From Sphingopyxis sp. H053 (GTDB lineage Bacteria > Pseudomonadota > Alphaproteobacteria > Sphingomonadales > Sphingomonadaceae): 64,000 bases of DNA. Position 1 is the stretch's first letter. The number at the start of each line of letters is the position of its first letter. Positions 46,744-55,373 of this stretch are shown here, in pieces. The stretch is from positions 121,153 to 185,152 of the forward strand of contig NZ_LNRU01000009.1 of NCBI RefSeq assembly GCF_001468225.1. The letters are read 5' to 3'. The notes below the pieces were generated by a model. That model searched no databases and had not been told where the DNA came from. It saw only the letters and a list, made by a program, of their open reading frames with translations. The position numbers and the translations under genes were made by a program.

Positions 46744-48470
46744 TGTTGACCACCGCAATGTTGCTGGGCCTTGCCTGGAAATCCGTTGTCGTCGCGGCGC
46801 TGACGATGGGACTGTTGCGGCTGATGCGCTCGCGCTCGGCCGGCGAGCGGTCGATGATCGCGCACGCCGGGCTGATGGCGCTGCTCGCGCTGCCCGCGGC
46901 GATCCTGCTGCTGCCGCAATGGGCGCCACTCCCCTCGAGCTGGTCTTTCGAACCCGCCGCGCCGATTGTGCAAGCGGCAACAACGGGGGGATCGGCGATC
47001 GATCCGGCACCCGCCACGGCTTCAGTCCCTGTCGTGGTCGATGGTGCCGGATCGACGCCGATCGTCTTTTCGTGGAGCGACCTTGCCCCCTTTCTCTATC
47101 TTGTCCCGCTCCTGCTATTATCTGGAGTGATGGCGCTCGCCGTCGTGCGGCTGTTCGCGATGCGCGGGCGCGCCGAGATCCTCGTCGAACGCTCGTGGCT
47201 GTCCGCGCTCGCCGAGGCGCAGCGGCGCATGGGGTTCAAGCATGGCACCGCGCTGCTGGTCAGCAACGAGCTGCGCTCGCCGATCAGCTGGGGCGTGCTG
47301 CGCCCGACGATCGTGCTGAGCCCGAAAGCTGTGGCGGCATCGGGTGAGGCCGAGGCGATCATCGCGCACGAACTGGCGCATGTCGCACGGCTCGACTGGG
47401 CGAAATTGCTCGGCGCGCGTGTCGCCTGCGCGGTCTTCTGGTTCAATCCGCTGGTATGGATGCTGGCGCGCGAAAGCCATCAATTGCGCGAGGAAGCCGC
47501 CGACGATGCGGTGCTGATGGCCGATATCAACGGGCCCGATTATGCGACTTTGCTGGTCGGCGCGGCGCGGCACGACAATCAGGGCGCGCTGCTCGCCGCG
47601 CATGGCGTCGCGCCGGGCAAGGACAGCCTGAAGCGCCGCATCACCCGCGTCCTCGACGGCAGCCTGAAGCGCGGCCCGGCGAGCGCGAGCTGGATTTTGA
47701 TGAGCCTGGTGGTGCTGGCGGGCGTGACCGCGCCGCTGGCGGCTTTTTCGGCGACCGCGAGGCCCGCGGCGACGGCGGACGTCCACTCCGTCGTCGCCTC
47801 GACAACCAAGCAGACGGCGAGCGTGACATCGCAGTCCGCCGCCGCCGCAAAGGTCGCCCAGACCGATGATGCGGCCACCGCCGCGGCGGCATCGAAGACG
47901 CTGAGCGCCGAGGAACTGGTGAGCATGCGCGCGGTCGGCGTGACTCCCGAATATGTCGAAAAGATGCGCGAGAGTGGCGGGTCGATGGACGCCGACGACA
48001 TCATCTCGGCCAAGGCGAGCGGGATCGATCCTGCCTATATCCGGCAGATGCGCGATGTCATTCCCGGCGCCGATTTCGACGAGCTGGTCGGCGCGCGGCA
48101 CGTCGGCGTCAACGCGGCCTTTGCCCGCGACATGAAATCGCATTTCCCCGACATCGGGGTCGACGATCTGATCGCGCTGAAGGCGATGGGGGTCGACTGC
48201 GACTTCGTCACCGACATGCAGAAGTCGGGCGTCAAGATGCGCGATGCCGACGACGCGATCGAGCTGCGCGCGACGGGCGGGTTCCGGCCCATGGCGAAGT
48301 ATCGTCCCGCGGCGATGCCGCGCCCGGTGACGAAAGCGGTGCGCGGCGACAATGTTGCAGTCGTCGATATGGAGCGCGGCGTGATCGAGGCGCGGCGCGG
48401 GGATGGCCGGACCGCGCGGATCGAATTCCCCGCATCGCCGGAACCGCCCGAGCCCCCCGCCCGCGACTGA
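46743..48470 (+). CDS. M56 (BlaR1-like) membrane metalloprotease with C-terminal tandem repeats
   Basis: A 575-residue protein. Several N-terminal helices flank the zinc site IIAHELAHVARLDW (HELAH at ~209-213), followed by FWFNPLVWML and REEAADDAVLM, as in BlaR1/MecR1. The penicillin-binding sensor domain is missing. Instead residues ~387-512 carry about 4.5 repeats of 25-28 residues, for example LSAEELVSMRAVGVTPEYV and VDDLIALKAMGVDCDFV, on the far side of a last membrane helix (~310-330). Presumed role: sense a signal through the repeats and cut BlaI. Start 46743 overlaps the blaI stop; a GTG at 46740 is possible. Confidence 0.92.
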   Translation: MLTTAMLLGLAWKSVVVAALTMGLLRLMRSRSAGERSMIAHAGLMALLALPAAILLLPQWAPLPSSWSFEPAAPIVQAATTGGSAIDPAPATASVPVVVDGAGSTPIVFSWSDLAPFLYLVPLLLLSGVMALAVVRLFAMRGRAEILVERSWLSALAEAQRRMGFKHGTALLVSNELRSPISWGVLRPTIVLSPKAVAASGEAEAIIAHELAHVARLDWAKLLGARVACAVFWFNPLVWMLARESHQLREEAADDAVLMADINGPDYATLLVGAARHDNQGALLAAHGVAPGKDSLKRRITRVLDGSLKRGPASASWILMSLVVLAGVTAPLAAFSATARPAATADVHSVVASTTKQTASVTSQSAAAAKVAQTDDAATAAAASKTLSAEELVSMRAVGVTPEYVEKMRESGGSMDADDIISAKASGIDPAYIRQMRDVIPGADFDELVGARHVGVNAAFARDMKSHFPDIGVDDLIALKAMGVDCDFVTDMQKSGVKMRDADDAIELRATGGFRPMAKYRPAAMPRPVTKAVRGDNVAVVDMERGVIEARRGDGRTARIEFPASPEPPEPPARD

Positions 48471-48583
48471 CGCCCGGACATTCGTCCGTAGCGACCGACG
48501 ATTAATCGAAACTTGATTCAAAATTGCCGCTGCGGCGGCGAGCGATGACGCTCGCCCGGCGCACGGAGGGAGGAGTGCACCAA

Positions 48584-49330
48584 ATGAAAGCCCTGCTATT
48601 TGCCGGCGGCGCCACGCTGCTGTCGATCCTCGCCTGTTCGGCGCCGACCGCCGCTGCCGATCCGCTCGTCCTGAGCGACGTCAGCTGGGTCGCCGAGCCC
48701 GCGGGCGGAAAGAAGGGCGCGCCGCGCGTCCGCATCCGGCACAAACAGTCGAGCAGCGACCAGAGTTTCGACGGCTCGCGCCCCTATTTCGCTGCGGCAG
48801 AAGCGGCGCTCGGGCGGAAAACGCCGGGGCCGGTCAGTTTTACTGTGACACATGATGCGGGGACGCTGGCGTGCACCGGCACGCTGACCCGCGCGTTCGA
48901 GGGGAAGGGCGAGTGCCGCTTTACTTCCGACCCCGCCTTCGAGCGTGCGCTTGGCGAACGCGGACTGGTGCCCGACCGGCGGTCGACCTTGCTTGCGATG
49001 CTGATGGTCGATGCGACGATCGAGCTTGCCGATGGGCTCACGCGCGAGGGGGTGCGGCCGAAGGATGCCGACGACCTGATTGCAGCGGCGGCGCTCGATG
49101 TGCGGCCGGCCTATGTTCGCGACCTCAAGTCCGAGGCGCTGGTGCTGACCGAAATCGAAGATGCGATCGCGTGCAAGGCGCTGGGCGTCGACGGCGCCTA
49201 TGTGCGCGGGCTCGCCGCGGCGGGATACCGGAAGCTGAGCGCCGACGAGGTCGTCAGCATGAAGGCGATGGGCGTCACGGGCGAATATGCGCAGGCGATG
49301 AACCGCGCGGCGGGGGGAATTTCCAAGTGA
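48584..49330 (+). CDS. Exported protein with the same repeats as the M56 protease
   Basis: A 248-residue protein with an N-terminal signal peptide (MKALLFAGGATLLSILACSA; the Cys could be a weak lipobox). A middle domain (residues ~25-155) with one Cys pair is unrecognised. The last ~85 residues hold three repeats, DADDLIAAAALDVRPAYV, IEDAIACKALGVDGAYV and ADEVVSMKAMGVTGEYA, clearly of the same type as in the protease C-terminus. Gap to the protease is 113 bp; its stop overlaps the TonB-receptor start (GTGA). A partner or ligand of the protease is plausible. Start 48584 has AGGAG eight bases before. Confidence 0.85.
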   Translation: MKALLFAGGATLLSILACSAPTAAADPLVLSDVSWVAEPAGGKKGAPRVRIRHKQSSSDQSFDGSRPYFAAAEAALGRKTPGPVSFTVTHDAGTLACTGTLTRAFEGKGECRFTSDPAFERALGERGLVPDRRSTLLAMLMVDATIELADGLTREGVRPKDADDLIAAAALDVRPAYVRDLKSEALVLTEIEDAIACKALGVDGAYVRGLAAAGYRKLSADEVVSMKAMGVTGEYAQAMNRAAGGISK

Positions 49331-51423
49331 ACCGATGGACCAGCCTGATGGCGGTTGCGGCCGTGCTCTCGGCGCCCGCGCTGGCGCAGGAGACGGCGGC
49401 GCCGACCGGCGATACCCCGCCGCCCGCGCCGACCGAAATCGCGCCGACCGCGACGACCACGGCGCGGCAGGTCTATACGCCCGCCGACTTCGCGCGCTAC
49501 GCGCCGAACAACGCCTATGACATGCTGATCCAGGTTCCGAGCTTCCAGATCCGCGACAACGAGAATCTGCGCGGGCTGGGCCAGGCGACGGGCAATGTGC
49601 TGTTCAACGGCGAGCGGCCGTCGAACAAGGCCGACGACATGTATACGCAGCTGTCGCGCATCCCCGCCAGCAATGTCGAACGGATCGAGATCGTCGACGG
49701 TGCGACGCTCGATATTCCGGGCCTGTCGGGGCAGGTCGCCAATATTGTCTATCGCGCCGATGCCTTTTCGGGGCAGTTTTCATGGAAGCCCGAATTTCGT
49801 GCCCATTACACCGATCCGCTCCTCACCCGCGCCGACGTGTCGGTGCGCGGCCGCGCCGGCGCGGTCGAATATGAGGTCGCGCTGAACAACGACGATTCGG
49901 CGCGCAGCGGCGCGGGCGGGCCGACTTTGATCTATGACGGCGCGCGCAATATCATCGAGCGGCGCAAGGACATCTGGAACACGCATTACGACACGCCGAA
50001 GCTGTCGGGGCGCATCACCTGGGATCCCGCCGGCGATACGGTCGCCAACCTCGGCGGCCACTATCAGCGCATATATGACCGCTATTACGAGGATGGCGTG
50101 CGTATCGGGCCGGGTCTGCCCGACCGTATCCGCACGGTGTATGAGAATGAAGACAGCTGGAATTACGAGGTCAGCGGCGATTATCAGTTCGGGCTGGGGC
50201 CCGGGAAGCTGAAGCTGATCGGGCTCCGCCGGTTCAGCCACGAGCCTTATCGGCAGGAGATCGTCACGACGCCCGAGGGCGGCGTCGCAACCGGCGACCG
50301 CTTCATGCAGACCGGCGACATCGGCGAGACGATCGGGCGCGGCGAATATCAGTGGAAGATGTTCGGCGGCGACTGGCAGCTGTCGGGCGAGGCCGCGTTC
50401 AATACGCTCGACAATGTCGCGTCGATCGCGGTGCTCGATCCGACGGGGGCGTGGGTCGATCAGCCGTTCGAGGGCGGCACCGGCGGTGTGAGCGAGGATC
50501 GCTATGAGGGTTTGCTGAGTTTCGGGCGCAAGCTGACCGACAAGCTCAATTTCCAGATCATCGCGGGCGCCGAACATTCGACGATCACGCAGACGGGCAT
50601 GAACGGCCTGACGCGCAGCTTCTTTCGTCCCAAGGGCTCGATTTCGCTGGCGTGGACCCCGTCGCCCGATTTCGACATTTCGGTGAAGCTGCGGCGGCGC
50701 GTGCTCCAGCTCAGCTTCTACGATTTCCTCGCGCGCGCCTTCCTGAACGACGGCAACCAGAATGAGAGCAACAACGACCTGCGGCCGCAGCAGGACTGGA
50801 CCTATGAAGCCGAGATCAACAGGAAGTTCGGGGCGTGGGGCTCGACCAAGATCATCTTGATCTATCGCGATGTCGAGGACCGGGTCGACGTGATCCCGAT
50901 CGGCGCCAATGGCGAGGCGGTCGGCAATATCGCCAAGGCAAAGGCGGGGGCGATCGACTGGACGGCGACGATCAACCTCGATCCCGCGGGGATCAAGGGA
51001 ATGAGGCTCGAACCGCGGATGTTGCTGCAGAAAAGTTCGCTGCGCGATCCCTTCACCGGCGAGAAAAGGCAGTGGAACGGCTTCACCGACACGGTGATCA
51101 GCCTGGGCCTGCGCCACGATATCCCGGCCAGCGACTGGGCGTGGGGCGGCGATGTCGAATATTCGCATTATCAGCCCAATTATCGCCGCAACCAGACCGA
51201 CAAGGTCTGGGAAGGGCCGGTCTGGGCGTCGGTCTTTGTCGAGCATAAGGATGTGCTGGGCCTGACCGTCCGCGCGTCGATCCGCAATATCGCCAACGCC
51301 CGCTCGAAGCGCGACCGCACGGCCTATACCGGGGTTCGCGGTGAAAGCCCGGTGAACTTTATCGAGGAACGCGATCGGCTGATCGGCCCGATCTTCTCCT
51401 TTTCGGTGCGCGGAAAGTTCTGA
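49327..51423 (+). CDS. TonB-dependent outer membrane receptor
   Basis: A 698-residue outer-membrane protein: signal peptide (LMAVAAVLSAPALAQE), a Pro/Thr-rich linker, a plug domain (YDMLIQVPSFQIRDN, NVLFNGERPSNKADDM, VERIEIVDGATLDIPG) and a beta-barrel ending in FSFSVRGKF with terminal Phe. It lacks the extra N-terminal signalling domain of FecA-type receptors. The GTG start at 49327 overlaps the repeat-protein stop (GTGA), so the two are co-translated. Ligand unknown. Confidence 0.92.
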   Translation: MNRWTSLMAVAAVLSAPALAQETAAPTGDTPPPAPTEIAPTATTTARQVYTPADFARYAPNNAYDMLIQVPSFQIRDNENLRGLGQATGNVLFNGERPSNKADDMYTQLSRIPASNVERIEIVDGATLDIPGLSGQVANIVYRADAFSGQFSWKPEFRAHYTDPLLTRADVSVRGRAGAVEYEVALNNDDSARSGAGGPTLIYDGARNIIERRKDIWNTHYDTPKLSGRITWDPAGDTVANLGGHYQRIYDRYYEDGVRIGPGLPDRIRTVYENEDSWNYEVSGDYQFGLGPGKLKLIGLRRFSHEPYRQEIVTTPEGGVATGDRFMQTGDIGETIGRGEYQWKMFGGDWQLSGEAAFNTLDNVASIAVLDPTGAWVDQPFEGGTGGVSEDRYEGLLSFGRKLTDKLNFQIIAGAEHSTITQTGMNGLTRSFFRPKGSISLAWTPSPDFDISVKLRRRVLQLSFYDFLARAFLNDGNQNESNNDLRPQQDWTYEAEINRKFGAWGSTKIILIYRDVEDRVDVIPIGANGEAVGNIAKAKAGAIDWTATINLDPAGIKGMRLEPRMLLQKSSLRDPFTGEKRQWNGFTDTVISLGLRHDIPASDWAWGGDVEYSHYQPNYRRNQTDKVWEGPVWASVFVEHKDVLGLTVRASIRNIANARSKRDRTAYTGVRGESPVNFIEERDRLIGPIFSFSVRGKF

Positions 51424-51440
51424 CGGGCTAAGGGAATCCG

Positions 51441-51818
51441 ATGGTGGCGCGCCGCATCAAAATCTATTTCGACGGCGGGTGCCGGCCCAATCCGGGGAAG
51501 ATGGAAACCGCCGTCGTGACCGGCGGCGCCGCGATGGTCGTGCGCGACGCGGGGATCGGCAGCAGCATGGATGCCGAGTGGCTGGCGCTGATCGCGGCGC
51601 TGCGGCTGGCGCAGGATCTGGGGCTGACGAATTTTGTCCTGCTCGGCGATGCCGCGGCGGTGGTGGAACAGGCGAATGACGTGGCGCGGGCGCGGGGCGA
51701 CGCCGCCGCGCATCTCGCCGCGTTCCGCGCGCTCGTCGGAGACGGTCCGGTGCCGAACATACGCCATGTCAAGCGGACGCAGAATCTGGCGGGGATCGCG
51801 CTGGCAAGCGGGCGATAA
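51441..51818 (+). CDS. RNase H-like fold protein
   Basis: A 125-residue protein with the RNase HI core: IKIYFDGGCRPNPGKM (first Asp), MDAEWLALIAALRLAQ (Glu), FVLLGDAAAVVEQ (second Asp). The last acidic position, normally in a NxxAD motif near the C-terminus, reads NLAGIALAS, so one catalytic Asp seems to be lost. It may bind RNA-DNA hybrids or be a repurposed nuclease. It starts 17 bp after the TonB-receptor stop and could be in the same transcript. Confidence 0.78.
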   Translation: MVARRIKIYFDGGCRPNPGKMETAVVTGGAAMVVRDAGIGSSMDAEWLALIAALRLAQDLGLTNFVLLGDAAAVVEQANDVARARGDAAAHLAAFRALVGDGPVPNIRHVKRTQNLAGIALASGR

Positions 51819-51899
51819 CGCGCCGAAGGGCTGTCCATCGGGATCGCCAGTTGCTAAGCGACGCGCGCCTATCCTTTGGCGGCCCAATGGAAGACCAGC

Positions 51900-52391
51900 G
51901 TGTTGAAGCCGACCCATCCCTTGCCTGTCCATCATAGCTGGCCGCTTTATGAGCGTGATCGCTTTTTCGAGCTTGGGCGGCTTCATCTCGGCGACACGCT
52001 CGATCCGATCCCCGACGTCGTCGATGTCGCGGCGCGGCTGTTGCCGGTGCGCGCGCGGATCGGCCAATGGGAATGCGACCTAACCGACAACAACCGGCTG
52101 AGCTGGTCGGACGAGGTATATGACATTTTCGGCATTCCGCGGGGTGTGGCGGTCGCGCGCGCCGAGGCGGTCGCGCTTTATGCCGAGGGGTCGCGGGCGG
52201 CTATGGAGAAGCTCCGCGCCTATGCGATCCGGCACCGGCGCGGCTTCACGCTCGATGTCGAAATAAAGCCGGCGCAGGCGCAGCGCCGGTGGATGCGGTT
52301 GATCGCAGCGCCGGTTTGTGTGGGGGATGAGGTCGTCCGGCTGCAGGGGCTGAAATTCATCGTTCCGGCCTCGGATGGTCCCGAATTTTGA
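51900..52391 (+). CDS. PAS-fold protein
   Basis: A 163-residue protein whose residues ~60-155 look like a PAS (PAS_3-type) domain: RIGQWECDLTDNNRLSWSDE, VYDIFGIPRG, then FTLDVEIKPAQAQRRWMR. No output domain follows, so it may be a stand-alone sensor or partner. The start is uncertain: GTG at 51900 with GGAAG upstream is preferred, with TTG at 51876 as alternative; there is no suitable ATG. The 171-bp gap to mreB shows no features beyond a promoter region. Confidence 0.7.
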   Translation: MLKPTHPLPVHHSWPLYERDRFFELGRLHLGDTLDPIPDVVDVAARLLPVRARIGQWECDLTDNNRLSWSDEVYDIFGIPRGVAVARAEAVALYAEGSRAAMEKLRAYAIRHRRGFTLDVEIKPAQAQRRWMRLIAAPVCVGDEVVRLQGLKFIVPASDGPEF

Positions 52392-53603
<1,212 letters not shown>

Positions 53604-53610
53604 GGCCGCG

Positions 53611-53639
53611 CTGGGTTCCCGCTTTCGCGGGAATGACGA
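53611..53639. repeat. Half copy of palindromic repeat; stem-loop between mreB and the deaminase gene
   Basis: CTGGGTTCCCGCTTTCGCGG continues to GAATGACGA; TTCCCGC (53616-53622) pairs with GCGGGAA (53627-53633) around TTTC. It matches the right half of the repeat at 57319-57400. In the 46-bp convergent gap it could end both transcripts. Confidence 0.7.
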
Positions 53640-53649
53640 AGTTTAAGGA

Positions 53650-54675
53650 TCAGGCGTAAGCGTCGATCGCCGCGAGGTGGCGCGCCTTGTCGGCGTCGCC
53701 GAGGAACGAACCGGCGAAGCTGTTGCGTGCGAGCGTGACGAGGTCGTCCTTCGACAGGTCGAGCGCGTCGGCGACCGCCTGATAATTGGCGTTCACATAG
53801 CCGCCGAAATAGCTGGGATCGTCGCTGTTCACCGTCGCGCGGAGTCCGGCGCCGAGCATGCGCTTGAGCGGATGGTGGGCGATGTCATCGACGACGCAGA
53901 GCTTGAGGTTCGAGAGCGGGCAGACGGTGAGCGTCATGCCCTGGGCCGCGAGGCGCGCGACGAGTGCGGGGTCTTCGAGGCTGCGGTTGCCATGGTCGAT
54001 GCGGTCGACCTTGAGCAAGTCGAGCGCCTCGTGGACATAGGCGGGCGGGCCCTCCTCGCCAGCATGCGCGACGATCTTGAGGCCGAGGCCGCGGGCGCGG
54101 GCGAAGACGCGTTCGAATTTTGCCGGGGGATGGCCGACCTCGGACGAATCGAGGCCGACGCCGTCAATGCGATCGAGGAAGGGCAAAGCTTCGTCGAGTG
54201 TCGCTTCGGCGTCGGCTTCGCTGAGGTGGCGGAGGAAGCACATGATGAGCTTCGATGTCATTCCGTAGCTTGCCGCCGCATCGTCGAGTGCGCGGGTGAT
54301 GCCCGCGATGACGGTTTCGAACGCGACGCCGCGTGTCGTATGGCCCTGCGGGTCGAAGAAGATTTCGACGTGGCGGACAGCGTCGGCGTTAGCGCGGGCA
54401 AGATAGGCGGCGGTCAGGTCATGGAAATCCTGCTCGGTTTGGAGGACGCCCATTCCCTGATAATAGATGTCGAGGAAATCCTGGAGGTTCGAGAAGGCGT
54501 AGGCCGCGCGCACGTCCTCCACCGATGCGAAGGGGATCGCGACGGCGTTGCGCTGCGCAAGCTCGAACATCAGTTCGGGTTCGAGCGAGCCTTCGATATG
54601 AAGGTGAAGCTCGGCCTTGGGTAGGCCGGCGATGAAGGCGGCCCGGTCTTCGGCCGATGCGAAACCATCAGGCAT
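53650..54675 (-). CDS. Adenine deaminase / adenosine deaminase family protein
   Basis: A 341-residue amidohydrolase. Zinc ligands and active-site motifs: AELHLHIEGSLEPELMFELA, VAHAGEEGPP, DRIDHGNRS and VNSDDPSYFGGY. The HIEGSLEPE wording and IYYQGMGVLQTEQDF resemble the adenine (Aah1-type) branch more than true adenosine deaminases, so adenine to hypoxanthine is my preferred reaction. The start at 54673-54675 overlaps the phosphoribosyltransferase gene by eight bases; together they would make adenine into IMP via hypoxanthine. Confidence 0.9.
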   Translation of the reverse strand: MPDGFASAEDRAAFIAGLPKAELHLHIEGSLEPELMFELAQRNAVAIPFASVEDVRAAYAFSNLQDFLDIYYQGMGVLQTEQDFHDLTAAYLARANADAVRHVEIFFDPQGHTTRGVAFETVIAGITRALDDAAASYGMTSKLIMCFLRHLSEADAEATLDEALPFLDRIDGVGLDSSEVGHPPAKFERVFARARGLGLKIVAHAGEEGPPAYVHEALDLLKVDRIDHGNRSLEDPALVARLAAQGMTLTVCPLSNLKLCVVDDIAHHPLKRMLGAGLRATVNSDDPSYFGGYVNANYQAVADALDLSKDDLVTLARNSFAGSFLGDADKARHLAAIDAYA

Positions 54676-55243
54676 TGGGCTTGTCCTCCTCGCGCAGGAT
54701 GATCGCCGCTTCGGGCTTGTGCTGGCGGATTTCATCGACCGTCAGCCCATCGACTTCGTGCGGGAAGATCAGCCACTGGTCGGTTTCGTGGACGAAGAAA
54801 TCGGGGCGCAGGTCGGTGACGTTGCGCCCGGGTTTGAACCAGACGGTCGCGATGCGGATATCGCGCGGCATATTGTGGCGGCAGCGTGCTTTCAGCTCGG
54901 CGATGAAGGCGCGGATGCTGCGCCCGCTGTCGAAGACATCGTCGATGATGAGCAGCCGGTCCTCGGGGTTCAGCGTGTCGATCAGATAGCCGAGCGCGAA
55001 GACTTTGACGTGCGCGTCCTGTTTGTCGATGCCGTGATAGGAGGAGGTGCGGATCGCGATATGGTCGCAATGCTGGCCGTGATAGTCGAGCAGTTCCTGC
55101 ACCGCAATGCCGACCGGCGCGCCGCCGCGCCAGATGCCGACGAGGTGCGTGGGCTTGAAGCCGCTGTCCAGCACCTGCATGCCGAGCCGGAAGGAGTCGG
55201 CGAGCAGGTCGTTTGCGCTGATGAAGATTTTGGCGTCGCTCAT
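54668..55243 (-). CDS. Hypoxanthine/guanine phosphoribosyltransferase-like protein
   Basis: A 191-residue type I phosphoribosyltransferase with the PRPP-binding loop LLIIDDVFDSGRSI and the upstream PPi-loop segment LVGIWRGGAPVGIAV. It would add hypoxanthine or guanine to PRPP. It heads the two-gene purine-salvage operon with the deaminase. Similar archaeal and alphaproteobacterial enzymes differ in base preference, so xanthine cannot be excluded. Confidence 0.9.
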   Translation of the reverse strand: MSDAKIFISANDLLADSFRLGMQVLDSGFKPTHLVGIWRGGAPVGIAVQELLDYHGQHCDHIAIRTSSYHGIDKQDAHVKVFALGYLIDTLNPEDRLLIIDDVFDSGRSIRAFIAELKARCRHNMPRDIRIATVWFKPGRNVTDLRPDFFVHETDQWLIFPHEVDGLTVDEIRQHKPEAAIILREEDKPNA

Positions 55244-55310
55244 GCGCGTGGATTAAGCCTCCGGGAGGAGCGGGGCAAGGCGGGTTTCGACCGATTGATG
55301 CCGAACTACT

Positions 55311-55332
55311 CCCCTCCCGCTTGCGGGAGGGG
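55311..55332. terminator. GC-rich hairpin downstream of the DUF885 gene
   Basis: CCCCTCCCGC (55311-55320) and GCGGGAGGGG (55323-55332) form a perfect 10-bp stem with a two-base spacer. It lies 41 bp past the DUF885 stop on the minus strand. No T-run follows on that strand, so it may be a factor-assisted terminator or just another repeat. Confidence 0.4.
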
Positions 55333-55373
55333 AAACTCAAATCCACCCCAAAGCCGAGGTCAGCGTCGCCGCA

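Noticed and set aside
46743..48470. Beta-lactam resistance sensor BlaR1
   Set aside because: The protease half is BlaR1-like, but the penicillin-binding sensor domain is absent and no beta-lactamase gene is nearby, so a resistance role is not supported.
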